From MFD02979-c5 sp963705385 (GTDB lineage: Bacteria > Bacteroidota > Bacteroidia > Cytophagales > Amoebophilaceae): DNA of 64,000 nucleotides. The DNA lies in the NCBI GenBank assembly GCA_963705385.1, contig OY970075.1:496001-560000 (forward strand), in the 5' to 3' direction. The notes under the pieces are model-generated. The model saw nothing but the letters and a program-made list of their open reading frames with translations, ran no database searches and was not told the origin of the DNA. This document shows positions 35,695-45,800 of the stretch, one piece after another (within the stretch, counting starts at the first letter, position 1; each line of letters opens with the position of its first letter). A program made the translations under genes and the position numbers.

Positions 35695-35719
35695 ATATGA
35701 GAGCAGTTGTATAGATTTG
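35689..35719 (+). promoter_or_regulatory. Promoter of tRNA-Trp and the secE-rpoC operon
   Basis: TTG at 35689-35691 and TAGATTTG at 35712-35719 with a 20-bp gap match the Bacteroidota -33/-7 pattern. tRNA-Trp begins 20 bp downstream. No other clear promoter is seen before secE, so it probably drives the whole unit. Confidence 0.65.
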
Positions 35720-35739
35720 CGGACCACTTGAGTGACCAT

Positions 35740-35812
35740 ACGGGTGTAGCTCAATTGGTAGAGTAGTGGTCTCCAAAACCATTGGCTGGGAGTTCGAGTC
35801 TCTCCACCCGTG
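35740..35812 (+). tRNA. tRNA-Trp (anticodon CCA)
   Basis: This is a 73-nt cloverleaf. The acceptor ACGGGTG pairs with CACCCGT and the discriminator is G. The D-arm is AGCTCAATTGGTAGAGT, the anticodon loop CTCCAAA carries CCA, and the T-arm is GGGAGTTCGAGTCTCTC. It ends only 12 bp before the secE ATG, so the tRNA must be cut from the operon transcript. Confidence 0.97.
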
Positions 35813-35824
35813 CAAGCAGAAAAC

Positions 35825-36016
35825 ATGTCAAAGGTAAAATCATTCTTTCTAGGCTCTATAGAAGAAATCAGATACAAAGTTTCCTGGCCTGCCTATAGCG
35901 AGCTAAGAAATAGTTCAACGCTGGCCTTGATCGCCTCTTTTGTTTTTGCAGTTATCATTGGGTTGATAGACCTAACCTTCAAAAATATCATCTCCTGGGT
36001 TTACAGTAATTTTTAG
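35825..36016 (+). CDS. secE: Preprotein translocase subunit SecE
   Basis: This is a small essential subunit of the SecYEG channel, in the short single-helix form (63 residues). An amphipathic N-terminal helix (MSKVKSFFLGSIEEIRYKVS) precedes WPAYSELRNSS, equivalent to the conserved KVTWP..E segment, and one transmembrane helix (ALIASFVFAVIIGLIDLTF). The start at 35825 excludes five upstream codons that lie in the tRNA 3' region. It is followed 29 bp later by nusG. Confidence 0.95.
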   Translation: MSKVKSFFLGSIEEIRYKVSWPAYSELRNSSTLALIASFVFAVIIGLIDLTFKNIISWVYSNF

Positions 36017-36045
36017 AATCAAGCGAAGAAACTACTACCTCTACG

Positions 36046-36603
36046 ATGAGTGAAGCAAAATGGTACGTACTTAAGGTCGTCAGTGGGCAAGAGAAAAAGG
36101 TAAAGAGTTACCTGGAAGCAGAGCTTGTAAGACAAAAAACAGAGGAATGTGTTACACAAATACTAATTCCTTCTGAAAAAGTATATGAGATGCGGGCAGG
36201 AAAGAGGAAGACTAAAGACCGTAACTTTTTTCCGGGTTATGTAATTGTCTGCGTGGACCTATCAGATGGTAAAGCGAATCATGTTATAAGAAGTATTCCT
36301 GGGATATTAGGATTTCTGAGCGCACGAGGATGGGGGTTATCAAAAGACCCTATGCCCCTTAGACAGACTGAAGTAAATAGAATATTAGGCAAAGTAGATG
36401 ATGCCGAAGAAGGAGAAATAAGCCTGGAGAAACCATTTATCATTGGAGAAATGGTGAAAATCACCGAAGGTCCCTTTAGCGGATTCTCAGGTAGTATTCA
36501 GGAAATCTTTGAAGAGCGGAAAAGACTCAACGTTACAGTAAAAATATTTGAAAGAAATACACCCATCGAACTCAGTTACGGACAAGTAGAAAGGTTAGCA
36601 TAA
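36046..36603 (+). CDS. nusG: Transcription termination/antitermination factor NusG
   Basis: This protein binds RNA polymerase, suppresses pausing and links it to Rho or the ribosome. At 185 residues it is of family size. The NGN domain (MSEAKWYVLKVVSGQEKKVK, then FFPGYVIVCVDLSD and RSIPGILGFL) is followed by the C-terminal KOW domain (GEMVKITEGPFSGFSGSIQE). It lies in the conserved secE-nusG-rplK order. Confidence 0.98.
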   Translation: MSEAKWYVLKVVSGQEKKVKSYLEAELVRQKTEECVTQILIPSEKVYEMRAGKRKTKDRNFFPGYVIVCVDLSDGKANHVIRSIPGILGFLSARGWGLSKDPMPLRQTEVNRILGKVDDAEEGEISLEKPFIIGEMVKITEGPFSGFSGSIQEIFEERKRLNVTVKIFERNTPIELSYGQVERLA

Positions 36604-36637
36604 AAGCGCTGATACTTCTTTGTTAGAATAAAAAAGT

Positions 36638-37081
36638 ATGGCTAAAGAAATAGAGACTTATATAAAGTTGCAGGTGAGTGGTGGTGCAGCTACCCCTTCT
36701 GGTGGCGTAGGACCTGCCCTTGGAAGTAAGGGAGTTAACATTATGGAGTTCTGCAAGCAGTTCAATGCTAGAACACAAGACAAGCAAGGTGAACTACTTC
36801 CGGTTATCATCACCGTATACAAGGACAAGTCTTTTGTGTTCATTATAAAAACTCCGCCTGCCCCTGTCTTGCTGATGAAAAAGGCAAACATTAAAAAAGG
36901 TTCCCCAGAATCCAACAGAAAAAAGGTGGGGAACGTGACATGGGAAGAGATAAAAGAAATTGCAGCATTAAAGATGCCAGACCTCAATGCCTTTGACCTG
37001 CATGCTGCTATGAAAATGATTGCTGGAACAGCAAGAAGTATAGGAGTCACTGTAAGTGGTGAGGCACTTTGGAATAACTAG
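36638..37081 (+). CDS. rplK: 50S ribosomal protein L11
   Basis: This protein forms the GTPase-associated centre with 23S rRNA. It has 147 residues, and its blocks are typical: IKLQVSGGAATPSGGVGPAL, GSKGVNIMEFCKQFNARTQD, and C-terminal KMPDLNAFDLHAAMKMIAGT followed by ARSIGVTV. It is 13 bp upstream of rplA. Confidence 0.99.
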   Translation: MAKEIETYIKLQVSGGAATPSGGVGPALGSKGVNIMEFCKQFNARTQDKQGELLPVIITVYKDKSFVFIIKTPPAPVLLMKKANIKKGSPESNRKKVGNVTWEEIKEIAALKMPDLNAFDLHAAMKMIAGTARSIGVTVSGEALWNN

Positions 37082-37094
37082 AAAGGATAAACAA

Positions 37095-37793
37095 ATGGCA
37101 AGTTTGACCAAAAAACAAGGAGCAATCGTCAAAAAGTATGACCTCCTCAAGCCCTATACGCTCGATGAGGCGGTGCAGCTAGTCAAAGAAATTACCTACA
37201 CAAAATTTGATGCCTCTGTAGACATGGCTATCCGTCTGGGAGTAGATCCTAGAAAGGCAGACCAAATGGTAAGAGGCACAGTCGTGCTCCCGCATGGTAC
37301 GGGGAAAAAGATTAAAATTTTAGTGCTGTGTACGCATGATAAAGAAAAAGAGGCACAAGAAGCAGGCGCTGATTATGTAGGCCTAGATGAATACATCAAT
37401 AAAATTGAGCAAGGCTGGACAGCAGTAGATGTGATTATTACCATGCCTTCGGTAATGGCTAAGGTGGGTCGCTTAGGAAAAGTGCTAGGTCCAAGGGGAT
37501 TGATGCCTAACCCTAAAACCGGTACTGTTACCATAGAAGTAGGCAGAGCTGTACAAGAAGTTAGAGCTGGAAAAATTGAGTTCAAGGTAGATAAATATGG
37601 TATCATACATGCTAATATTGGTAAAATTTCCTTTACCCCTGAACAACTTAAAGATAACGTACTTGAGTTGATGGGGAGTTTGATGAAACTCAAACCTTCT
37701 TCTGCAAAAGGTGCTTATATGAGAAGTATTACTCTCTCTAGCACGATGAGCAAAGGTATTTCAATTGATAAAAACAGCATTTCTGGACTGTAG
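37095..37793 (+). CDS. rplA: 50S ribosomal protein L1
   Basis: This is the L1-stalk protein that helps eject deacylated tRNA and often represses its own operon. The start is set at ATG 37095 (MASLTKKQGAIVKKYDLL), giving 232 residues; the open frame runs upstream into rplK. Family blocks are RLGVDPRKADQMVRGTVVLP, HGTGK, and GPRGLMPNPKTGTVT. It is followed by rplJ after 5 bp. Confidence 0.98.
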   Translation: MASLTKKQGAIVKKYDLLKPYTLDEAVQLVKEITYTKFDASVDMAIRLGVDPRKADQMVRGTVVLPHGTGKKIKILVLCTHDKEKEAQEAGADYVGLDEYINKIEQGWTAVDVIITMPSVMAKVGRLGKVLGPRGLMPNPKTGTVTIEVGRAVQEVRAGKIEFKVDKYGIIHANIGKISFTPEQLKDNVLELMGSLMKLKPSSAKGAYMRSITLSSTMSKGISIDKNSISGL

Positions 37794-37798
37794 TAACG

Positions 37799-38338
37799 AT
37801 GACAAGAAAGCAAAAAGAAACAATCGTAGAGGGCCTTGTAAAACAATTTTCCTCCACTGATTACTTCTATATTATAGATGCTACCGGTCTTACTGTAGAA
37901 GCAGTAAATGACTTTAGAAAAAGGTGCTTCCAGGCTGGGGTATTGTATCAGGTAGTAAAAAATACGCTGATTAACAAGGCACTAAAAAAACTCAACGGAG
38001 AAGTAGATTACTCATCCTTTGGTGATGCAGTACTCAGAGGATTTTCTGGAATCCTTTTTGCGCGAGATATCGGTAGCACGCCCGCTAAGATTATCAAAGG
38101 GTTTAGAAAACAGAAAGGCTTAGGAAGCCCTATCCTCAAAGGAGCTTCCATTGATCAGGCCCTGTTTATTGGAGAGGAGTACTTGGATACACTCAGCGAG
38201 CTTAAGTCAAAAGCTGAGCTAGTGGGAGATATAATTGGGCTACTACAATCACCTGTTAAGCATGTCATGGCTTCCCTACAATCCAGTAAATATCAATTGG
38301 CAGGGATAGTAAAAGCGTTGTCAGAAAAAGTATCCTAA
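37799..38338 (+). CDS. rplJ: 50S ribosomal protein L10
   Basis: This protein forms the base of the L7/L12 stalk. It has 179 residues, with the rRNA-binding N-terminal domain (FYIIDATGLTVEAVNDFRKR, VVKNTLINKAL) and the C-terminal helix that binds L7/L12 dimers (HVMASLQSSKYQLAGIVKAL). It is followed by rplL after 38 bp. Confidence 0.97.
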   Translation: MTRKQKETIVEGLVKQFSSTDYFYIIDATGLTVEAVNDFRKRCFQAGVLYQVVKNTLINKALKKLNGEVDYSSFGDAVLRGFSGILFARDIGSTPAKIIKGFRKQKGLGSPILKGASIDQALFIGEEYLDTLSELKSKAELVGDIIGLLQSPVKHVMASLQSSKYQLAGIVKALSEKVS

Positions 38339-38376
38339 CTTAGAAATATTTTTAATTAACTAAATCCTTAATAAAA

Positions 38377-38760
38377 ATGGCAGACCTAAAGGCATTTGCA
38401 GAACAACTCGTTAATCTAAGTGTTAAAGAAGTCAACGAATTAGCAGGCATACTCAAAGAAGAATACGGAATTGAGCCTGCAGTAACAGCAGCTCCTATGG
38501 CAGCTGCAATGAAAGCAGAAGATAGTAGCACTGAAAGTGCTGAAGTGAAAAGCAGCTTTGACGTAGTTCTTAAATCAGCAGGTGCCTCAAAACTAGCTGT
38601 TGTGAAGCTTGTTAAAGAAATGACTGGTTTAGGACTGAAAGAAGCAAAAGAGCTTGTAGATAATACACCGAAGCCTATTAAAGAAGGAGCTTCTAAAGAA
38701 GAGGCAGCTACCTTGAAGAGCAAGCTTGAAGAAGTAGGTGCTGAAGTAGAATTAAAGTAA
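38377..38760 (+). CDS. rplL: 50S ribosomal protein L7/L12
   Basis: This is the stalk protein that recruits translation factors. It has 127 residues. The N-terminal dimerisation helix (FAEQLVNLSVKEVNELAGIL) is followed by an Ala-rich hinge and a C-terminal domain with KLAVVKLVKEMTGLGLKEAK, ELVDNTPKPIKEG. It is followed by 173 bp containing a hairpin before rpoB. Confidence 0.98.
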   Translation: MADLKAFAEQLVNLSVKEVNELAGILKEEYGIEPAVTAAPMAAAMKAEDSSTESAEVKSSFDVVLKSAGASKLAVVKLVKEMTGLGLKEAKELVDNTPKPIKEGASKEEAATLKSKLEEVGAEVELK

Positions 38761-38773
38761 CCACATTCTTATC

Positions 38774-38800
38774 AGGGCTCTAGAAATTAACTTGAGCCCT
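38774..38800 (+). terminator. Hairpin between rplL and rpoB (possible attenuator)
   Basis: AGGGCTC at 38774-38780 pairs perfectly with GAGCCCT at 38794-38800. No solid T-run follows (ACTTGTATTTG), so termination would be partial. Many bacteria have an attenuator or processing site at this point, which lets ribosomal proteins outnumber polymerase subunits. Confidence 0.5.
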
Positions 38801-38933
38801 ACTTGTATTTGTAGCAGTCTGCTTCTAATAAACATGCTCAAAGCATTTGCACTATCCTAATAAAGGTGCTACGATGTACAATAGTAGACATGTACATGAT
38901 TTTTCTACACTTAAGTCTTAAATCTACAGTGCT

Positions 38934-41900
38934 TTGATAGAGAAAAAGAAAAACACCGGCAGCAAAAGGGTAAATTTTGCTTCTACTAATTCCTTTACAG
39001 ATTATCCTGACTTCCTTGATATCCAACTCAAATCATTCAGAGATTTTTTCCAGTTAGATACACCCCCTGAGAAGCGAGCCGAAGAAGGGCTTGCCAAGGT
39101 CTTTACAGAAAATTTCCCCATAGAAGATTCTAGGGGAAATTACGTGCTGGAATTTATCGATTACATCCTTGATGCTCCTAAATACACTCCTGCAGAATGC
39201 ATTGAGCGAGGGGTCACCTATGCAGTACCTTTGAAAGCCAAGCTTAGGTTGCTTCAGAACGATGAGGAGGTAGAGGACTTTGAAAATATTGAGCAGGAAG
39301 TTTTTTTAGGTAATATCCCCTACATGACCCCACAAGGCTCTTTTATTGTCAATGGAGCAGAGCGTGTTATTGTTTCTCAAATCCATAAGTCACCAGGCGC
39401 ATTTTTTGCGCAAAGCAAGCATACAAGTGGCGCAAAACTGTATTCCGCTAGGATTATACCTTTTAAAGGAGCGTGGATAGAATTTACTACAGATGTTAAC
39501 AACATCATGTACGCCTACATCGACCGTAAGAAAAAATTTCCTATTACCACGCTTCTGCGTGCTATTGGCTATGGAACTGATAAAGAAATTCTCGACATTT
39601 TTGAACTATCAGAAGAAGTAGCGGTTACAAGCAAAGCACTAAAAGACAAGGTGGGAAGAAAGCTAGCTGCACGCGTGTTGAAGACGTGGACAGAAGATTT
39701 TGTAGATGAAGACACAGGAGAAGTCATTTCCATAGACCGTAATGAGGTGCTTTTAGAGCGTGATTCCATACTGACGGAAGAAGCTATCGATACCATCTTA
39801 GAGGCAAATACCAAGTCTGTTGTGCTGCATCGTGTTGACATCAACATTGCTGATTATGACCTCATCTACAATACGCTGCAAAAAGACAATGCCAATTCTG
39901 AACGGGAGGCTGTTGAGCAGATATACCGTCAACTCCGCAACACAGAGCCACCTGATGAACAAACCGCTCGTGAGACAATTCAGAGCTTATTCTTTAGCAA
40001 TAAGCGGTATGACCTGGGTGAGGTAGGGCGCTATAGAATTAATAAAAAACTTCGTATCGACGTTTCTGAAGATCTTAGAGTACTGACTAAGGAAGATATT
40101 GTACACATAGTTAAGTATTTGATTGGGCTGGTTAATTCCAAGGCAGCTGTCGATGACATAGATCACCTGGGCAATAGGAGAGTGCGGACCGTGGGGGAGC
40201 AGCTTTATGCTCAGTTTGGCATAGGGTTATCCAGAATTACTAGGACAATCAGGGAAAGAATGAATGTGCGGGATAATGAAGAGTTTAAGCCTTCTGACCT
40301 GATCAATGCAAGGATACTTTCTTCTGTGATCAACTCCTTTTTTGGTACAAACCCGCTTTCTCAGCTCATGGATCAGGTTAATCCTCTAGCAGAGATAACC
40401 CATAAGCGAAGAGTGTCTGCTCTAGGACCTGGTGGTTTATCAAGAGACAGGGCAGGTTTTGAAGCCAGAGACATTCACCACACTTACGCAGGGCGTCTTT
40501 GTGCTATTGAGACTCCAGAAGGTCCCAACATTGGTTTAATATCCTACTTATGTATTCATGCTAGAGTAAATAGCATGGGATTCATTGAAACTCCCTATAG
40601 AAAAGTTGAAAATGGAAAAGTAGATTCACGAGGGGAACTCCACTACCTCGCTGCTGAGGAAGAAGACGCGCACAACGTTGCACAGGCCAATGCAAAACTT
40701 GACCTAGACAATAGCTTTGTTGAAGCCAAGGTCAAGGTAAGATTCGGAGGAGATTTCCCCCTAGTAAGCCCAGAACAGATTAATTACATGGATGTAGCGC
40801 CCAATCAAATTGTTGCTGTAGCTGCGTCACTCATTCCATTCCTAGAGCATAATGACGCTAGCAGGGCCTTGATGGGATCAAACATGCAACGGCAAGCTGT
40901 GCCTTTGGTGCAGCCCGAAGCACCTATCGTTGGTACAGGTATGGAAAAACGCGTGGCCAGAGACTTTAGAGGGCTTGTATATGCGGAAAAGGATGGCGTT
41001 GTAACGTTTGTAGACGCTAGTAAAATCGTAGTTAGATACAAGCTCTCAGAAGAAGAGCAGCTCGTTGCCTTTGATGAAGACCTAAAAACCTATCCACTGA
41101 CTAAATTTAAAGGGACCAACCAAAACACCTGTATTAACTTGAGGCCTACTGTGGCTAAGGGTGCAAAAGTAGAAAAGGGACAACTCCTTTGCGAAGGCTA
41201 TGCTACCAAGGATGGAGAACTAGCTTTGGGTAGGAACTTGATGGTAGCCTTTATGGCTTGGCAAGGGCACAACTATGAAGACGCTATTGTTATCTCAGAA
41301 AAAGTCGTACAAGAAGACATACTAACCTCTATCCACATTGAAGAATTCTCCTTAGATGTAAGAGATACAAAACTAGGGGCGGAAGAGCTGACCTCTGAAA
41401 TCCCTAACGTGGGCGAGGAATCTGTAGGCCACCTCGATGAGGATGGGATCGTTAAAGTAGGTACTAACATCAATGAAGGTGATATCCTCATTGGTAAAAT
41501 CACTCCTAAAGGTGAAGCAGACCCCACCCCTGAAGAAAAGCTTTTAAGAGCAGTATTTGGGGAAAAAGCAGGCGATGTAAAAGATGCTTCCCTCAAAGTC
41601 CCTCCATCTATCAAGGGCGTAGTGATAGACACCAAGCTATTTTCCAGACCTAGTAAAGACAAGCAAGCGAGGGTCAAGTCTAAAAAAGAGCTTGAAACAC
41701 TCAAAAAACTACATGCAAAGAATTTACGAGCCTTAAAAGCAGTGGCTATTGAAAAGCTTACTAAGCTGCTTGCAGGAGAAAATTCTCAGGGTGTGTACCA
41801 CAAATTTGGGGATGAGTTAATAGGCAAGGATAAAAAATTTACAGCCATTTTGATCGAGATGAACTTGTTTCCTGACAAGAACATGTATCGTGATGAAACA

Positions 41901-42815
41901 AATTATAATATACCAGAAGAAACAAATTTGATTGGAGATGTAATTCTAGATGATTGGACTGCTGACGAAAAGAAAAACAGCTTGGTAAAACAACTTTTGA
42001 GAAGCTATGGTAGGAAACGCAATGCAATCATAGGCAACTTCAAAAGAGAGCGTTTCGCTCTGGATGTGGGCGATGAGCTTCCGGCAGGTATTCTTAAACT
42101 CGCTAAAGTGTATGTGGCTCACAAGAGAAAGCTCAAAGAGGGAGATAAGATGGCAGGTAGGCATGGTAACAAGGGAGTTGTGGCAAAAATTGTACCCCAA
42201 GAGGACATGCCATTTTTAGAAGATGGAACACCTGTAGACATTGTGCTTAGCCCACTTGGATTACCTTCCCGCATGAACTTAGGACAGATTTACGAAACAG
42301 TATTAGGTTGGGCTGGTTTAGAGCTAGACAAAAAATACGCTACTCCAATCTTTGACGGAGCTTCTGTAGAAGCAATAGAAGAAGAATTAGCAAAAGCCAG
42401 ACTACCCAAACTAGGCAAATCAGACCTTTATGATGGGTTAACAGGTGAAAAATTTGACCAGAAAGTAACAGTAGGAGTTATATACATGCTGAAATTAGCA
42501 CATTTGGTAGATGATAAAATGCACGCCCGTTCCATTGGCCCTTATTCGCTCATTACACAACAGCCTCTGGGTGGTAAGGCCCAATTTGGTGGACAGCGCT
42601 TTGGTGAAATGGAAGTATGGGCTTTAGAAGCTTTTGGCGCTGCGTATACCTTACAGGAGCTGCTGACTATCAAGTCAGATGACGTTGTCGGCCGTTCCAA
42701 GGCTTATGAAATGATTGTCAAAGGCGAAAATATCCCCAAACCTAACTTGCCAGAATCTTTCAATGTACTGGTGCACGAACTTAGGGGCCTAGGCTTAGAA
42801 ATTACCTTCAAGTAA
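38934..42815 (+). CDS. rpoB: DNA-directed RNA polymerase subunit beta
   Basis: This is a catalytic subunit of RNA polymerase, 1293 residues. Typical blocks: RVNFASTNSFTDYPDFLDIQ, LKSF, the rifampicin region (FFGTNPLSQLMDQVNPLAEI, THKRRVSALGPGGLSRDRAG), GDKMAGRHGNKGVV, and C-terminal GGKAQFGGQRFGEMEVWALE. An in-frame TAA sits 13 bp upstream of the first possible start, so TTG at 38934 must begin the gene. Several positions in and near the rifampicin pocket differ from the usual residues (see findings). Confidence 0.97.
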   Translation: MIEKKKNTGSKRVNFASTNSFTDYPDFLDIQLKSFRDFFQLDTPPEKRAEEGLAKVFTENFPIEDSRGNYVLEFIDYILDAPKYTPAECIERGVTYAVPLKAKLRLLQNDEEVEDFENIEQEVFLGNIPYMTPQGSFIVNGAERVIVSQIHKSPGAFFAQSKHTSGAKLYSARIIPFKGAWIEFTTDVNNIMYAYIDRKKKFPITTLLRAIGYGTDKEILDIFELSEEVAVTSKALKDKVGRKLAARVLKTWTEDFVDEDTGEVISIDRNEVLLERDSILTEEAIDTILEANTKSVVLHRVDINIADYDLIYNTLQKDNANSEREAVEQIYRQLRNTEPPDEQTARETIQSLFFSNKRYDLGEVGRYRINKKLRIDVSEDLRVLTKEDIVHIVKYLIGLVNSKAAVDDIDHLGNRRVRTVGEQLYAQFGIGLSRITRTIRERMNVRDNEEFKPSDLINARILSSVINSFFGTNPLSQLMDQVNPLAEITHKRRVSALGPGGLSRDRAGFEARDIHHTYAGRLCAIETPEGPNIGLISYLCIHARVNSMGFIETPYRKVENGKVDSRGELHYLAAEEEDAHNVAQANAKLDLDNSFVEAKVKVRFGGDFPLVSPEQINYMDVAPNQIVAVAASLIPFLEHNDASRALMGSNMQRQAVPLVQPEAPIVGTGMEKRVARDFRGLVYAEKDGVVTFVDASKIVVRYKLSEEEQLVAFDEDLKTYPLTKFKGTNQNTCINLRPTVAKGAKVEKGQLLCEGYATKDGELALGRNLMVAFMAWQGHNYEDAIVISEKVVQEDILTSIHIEEFSLDVRDTKLGAEELTSEIPNVGEESVGHLDEDGIVKVGTNINEGDILIGKITPKGEADPTPEEKLLRAVFGEKAGDVKDASLKVPPSIKGVVIDTKLFSRPSKDKQARVKSKKELETLKKLHAKNLRALKAVAIEKLTKLLAGENSQGVYHKFGDELIGKDKKFTAILIEMNLFPDKNMYRDETNYNIPEETNLIGDVILDDWTADEKKNSLVKQLLRSYGRKRNAIIGNFKRERFALDVGDELPAGILKLAKVYVAHKRKLKEGDKMAGRHGNKGVVAKIVPQEDMPFLEDGTPVDIVLSPLGLPSRMNLGQIYETVLGWAGLELDKKYATPIFDGASVEAIEEELAKARLPKLGKSDLYDGLTGEKFDQKVTVGVIYMLKLAHLVDDKMHARSIGPYSLITQQPLGGKAQFGGQRFGEMEVWALEAFGAAYTLQELLTIKSDDVVGRSKAYEMIVKGENIPKPNLPESFNVLVHELRGLGLEITFK

Positions 42816-42865
42816 GCTTAACTCATACAAGATATTTAATTAGGCAGTACGATAAGTTAACAGTT

Positions 42866-45800
42866 ATGACATTTAGAATGGACAAGAAAATTACAGGTGA
42901 CTTCTCAGAGGTGACCATTAGCCTTGCCTCCCCTGAGGCGATTCTAGAACGTTCTCGTGGAGAAGTCATACAACCTGAAACCATCAACTATAGGACACAC
43001 AAACCTGAAATGAAGGGCTTGTTTTGTGAAAGGATCTTTGGGCCTGTCAAAGATTGGGAATGTCATTGCGGAAAGTATAAGCGGATTAGGTACAAAGGAA
43101 TCATCTGCGACCGTTGTGGTGTTGAAGTCACTGAGAAAAAGGTGCGTCGCGAAAGGATGGGACATATCGAATTAACAGTACCAGTAGCCCATATATGGTA
43201 TTTCAGGTCCTTACCTAATAAAATGGGATATCTACTTGGCTTATCTACCAAAAAATTAGACCAGGTCATTTACTATGAAAGGTATGTAGTAATTCAGCCA
43301 GGGGTTAGAGCAGAAGCTGGGATTAGCTACCTGGACTTTCTTACTGAAGAAGAATACTTAGACATCCTAGACCAGCTGCCACGCGAGAATCAGCTTTTGA
43401 ATGACAATGATCCCAACAAATTTATCGCTAAAATGGGAGCTGAAGCCTTGGAGATGCTGCTAAAAAGAGTGCAGCTCGATGAGTTGTCTTTTGAGCTTAG
43501 GCACCAGGCTTCTACCGACACCTCGCAGCAACGCCGTACAGAAGCGCTTAAACGCTTAAAAGTAGTAGAGGCTTTTAGAGAAGCCAGAGGCAGGATCGAA
43601 AATAGGCCAGAATGGATGATTATGCGCATCATCCCTGTTATCCCTGCTGAGCTAAGGCCCCTAGTGCCCCTAGAAGGAGGAAGGTTTGCTACTTCTGACC
43701 TCAATGATTTGTACCGAAGAGTAATTATCAGGAACAATCGGCTCAAAAGGTTGCTCGACATCAAAGCACCAGAAGTCATCCTAAGGAACGAAAAGCGCAT
43801 GCTTCAGGAAGCTGTAGACTCCTTATTTGACAACTCCCGCCGCGTCAATGCTGTAGCCTCTGAAGGCACCAGGCCTTTGAAATCCTTGAGTGATATCCTT
43901 AAAGGAAAGCAAGGAAGGTTCCGCCAAAACCTTCTTGGAAAACGTGTCGACTACTCAGGTAGGTCAGTCATTGTAGTGGGCCCTAAGCTTAAGCTCTACG
44001 AATGTGGCCTACCCAAAGACATGGCTGCAGAGCTCTTCAAGCCTTTTATTATTAGGAAGCTTATTGAAAGAGGCATAGTGAAGACTGTTAAATCTGCTAA
44101 AAAGATAGTTGAGAACAAGACTCCTGTAGTTTGGGATATACTGGAAAACATCTTGAAAGGACATCCAGTACTACTTAACCGTCCCCCTACATTGCATAGA
44201 GTGAGTATTCAGGCTTTCCAACCTAAACTTATTGAAGGTAAAGCTATCCAACTTCATCCTTTGGTGTGTACTGCCTTTAATGCTGACTTTGATGGTGACC
44301 AGATGGCTGTGCATGTGCCTTTGAGCCAAGAAGCCATTGCAGAAGCCTCCTTGCTGATGTTGTCAGCACACAATATCCTTAACCCTGCCAATGGTGCGCC
44401 CATTACAGTGCCCTCCAAGGACATGGTACTGGGTATGTATTACCTCACAAAAGGTAGAAAAAGCACCGCTGCCTGTCCTGTTAAAGGTGAAGGAATTGTA
44501 TTTTACGCTCCTGAAGAGGTAATCATGGCACTGGACCAGGGTCAATTATCGCCCCATGCTCACATCAAAGTGAAAGTAAAGACTAGAGATAAAGATGGAT
44601 CCTTGGTTGAAAAAATAATTGACACGGTAGCTGGAAGAGTCTTGTTTAACCAGCATGTGCCTAAAGAATTAGGCTTTATTAATGAAATGCTTACCGGAAA
44701 AAAATTACAAATCATTACTGCTCAGGTGTACAAGGAAACAGGGACAGGCCGCACAGTAAAATTCCTCGATGAAATCAAGGAGCTAGGTTTCGAGGCTGCT
44801 TATAAAGGAGGTATATCTATGGCATTGGATGACATTAAGGTACCTCCAGCAAAAGGAGCGCTCATTGCACAAGCTAAAGAAGAGGTAGATACTGTTTGGA
44901 ACAACTATCTCATGGGCCTGATCACTGACAATGAACGCTATAACCAAGTCATTGACATATGGACACGTGTCAACACACAAATTACTAATCTGCTCATGGA
45001 AGAGCTAGAGCAAGACCAGGAAGGATTTAACCCCATCTATATGATGATGCACTCTGGTGCTAGGGGCTCAAGAGAACAGGTACGCCAGCTAGGAGGCATG
45101 CGAGGGCTGATGGCAAAGCCACAGAAAAATTTGCAAGGCTCCGTAGGAGGAATTATCGAAAATCCTATCCTTGCTAACTTTAAGGAAGGACTGGACACTA
45201 TTGAGTATTTTATCTCTGCCCATGGCGCCCGAAAAGGTTTGGCCGATGCCCTGAAAACAGCTGATGCCGGTTACTTAACTAGGAAGCTGGTAGATGTAGC
45301 ACAAGACATGATTACTACTGAGGAAGATTGTGGCACGTTACGGGGAATTGTAGCCAAGGCTCTCAAAGAAGACGATGAGATCGTTGAGCCACTTTTTGAA
45401 AGGATACTAGGTAGAGTAGCGATCCATGAGATATACCACCCTGTTACCAATGAGTTATTAATTCCTACTGGTGAAGAGATCACAGAAGTACTTGCTGCTA
45501 AGCTTGATGAAGCCGGCATAGAAGAAATAGAGATCAGGTCAGCACTGACTTGTGAAACTAAGCAAGGTGTTTGTACCCAATGCTATGGTAGAAATCTAGC
45601 TACAGGAAAATTGGTACAGATAGGAGAGGCAGTGGGCGTGATTGCAGCACAGTCTATTGGTGAGCCCGGTACACAATTAACCTTGCGGACTTTCCATGTG
45701 GGGGGTACGGCAGCAAACATTGCTGTAGAGGCAAAAATACAGACTAAATTTGATGGTATCGTTGCTTTTGAGGACCTCAATACTGTACAGACAACAGATA

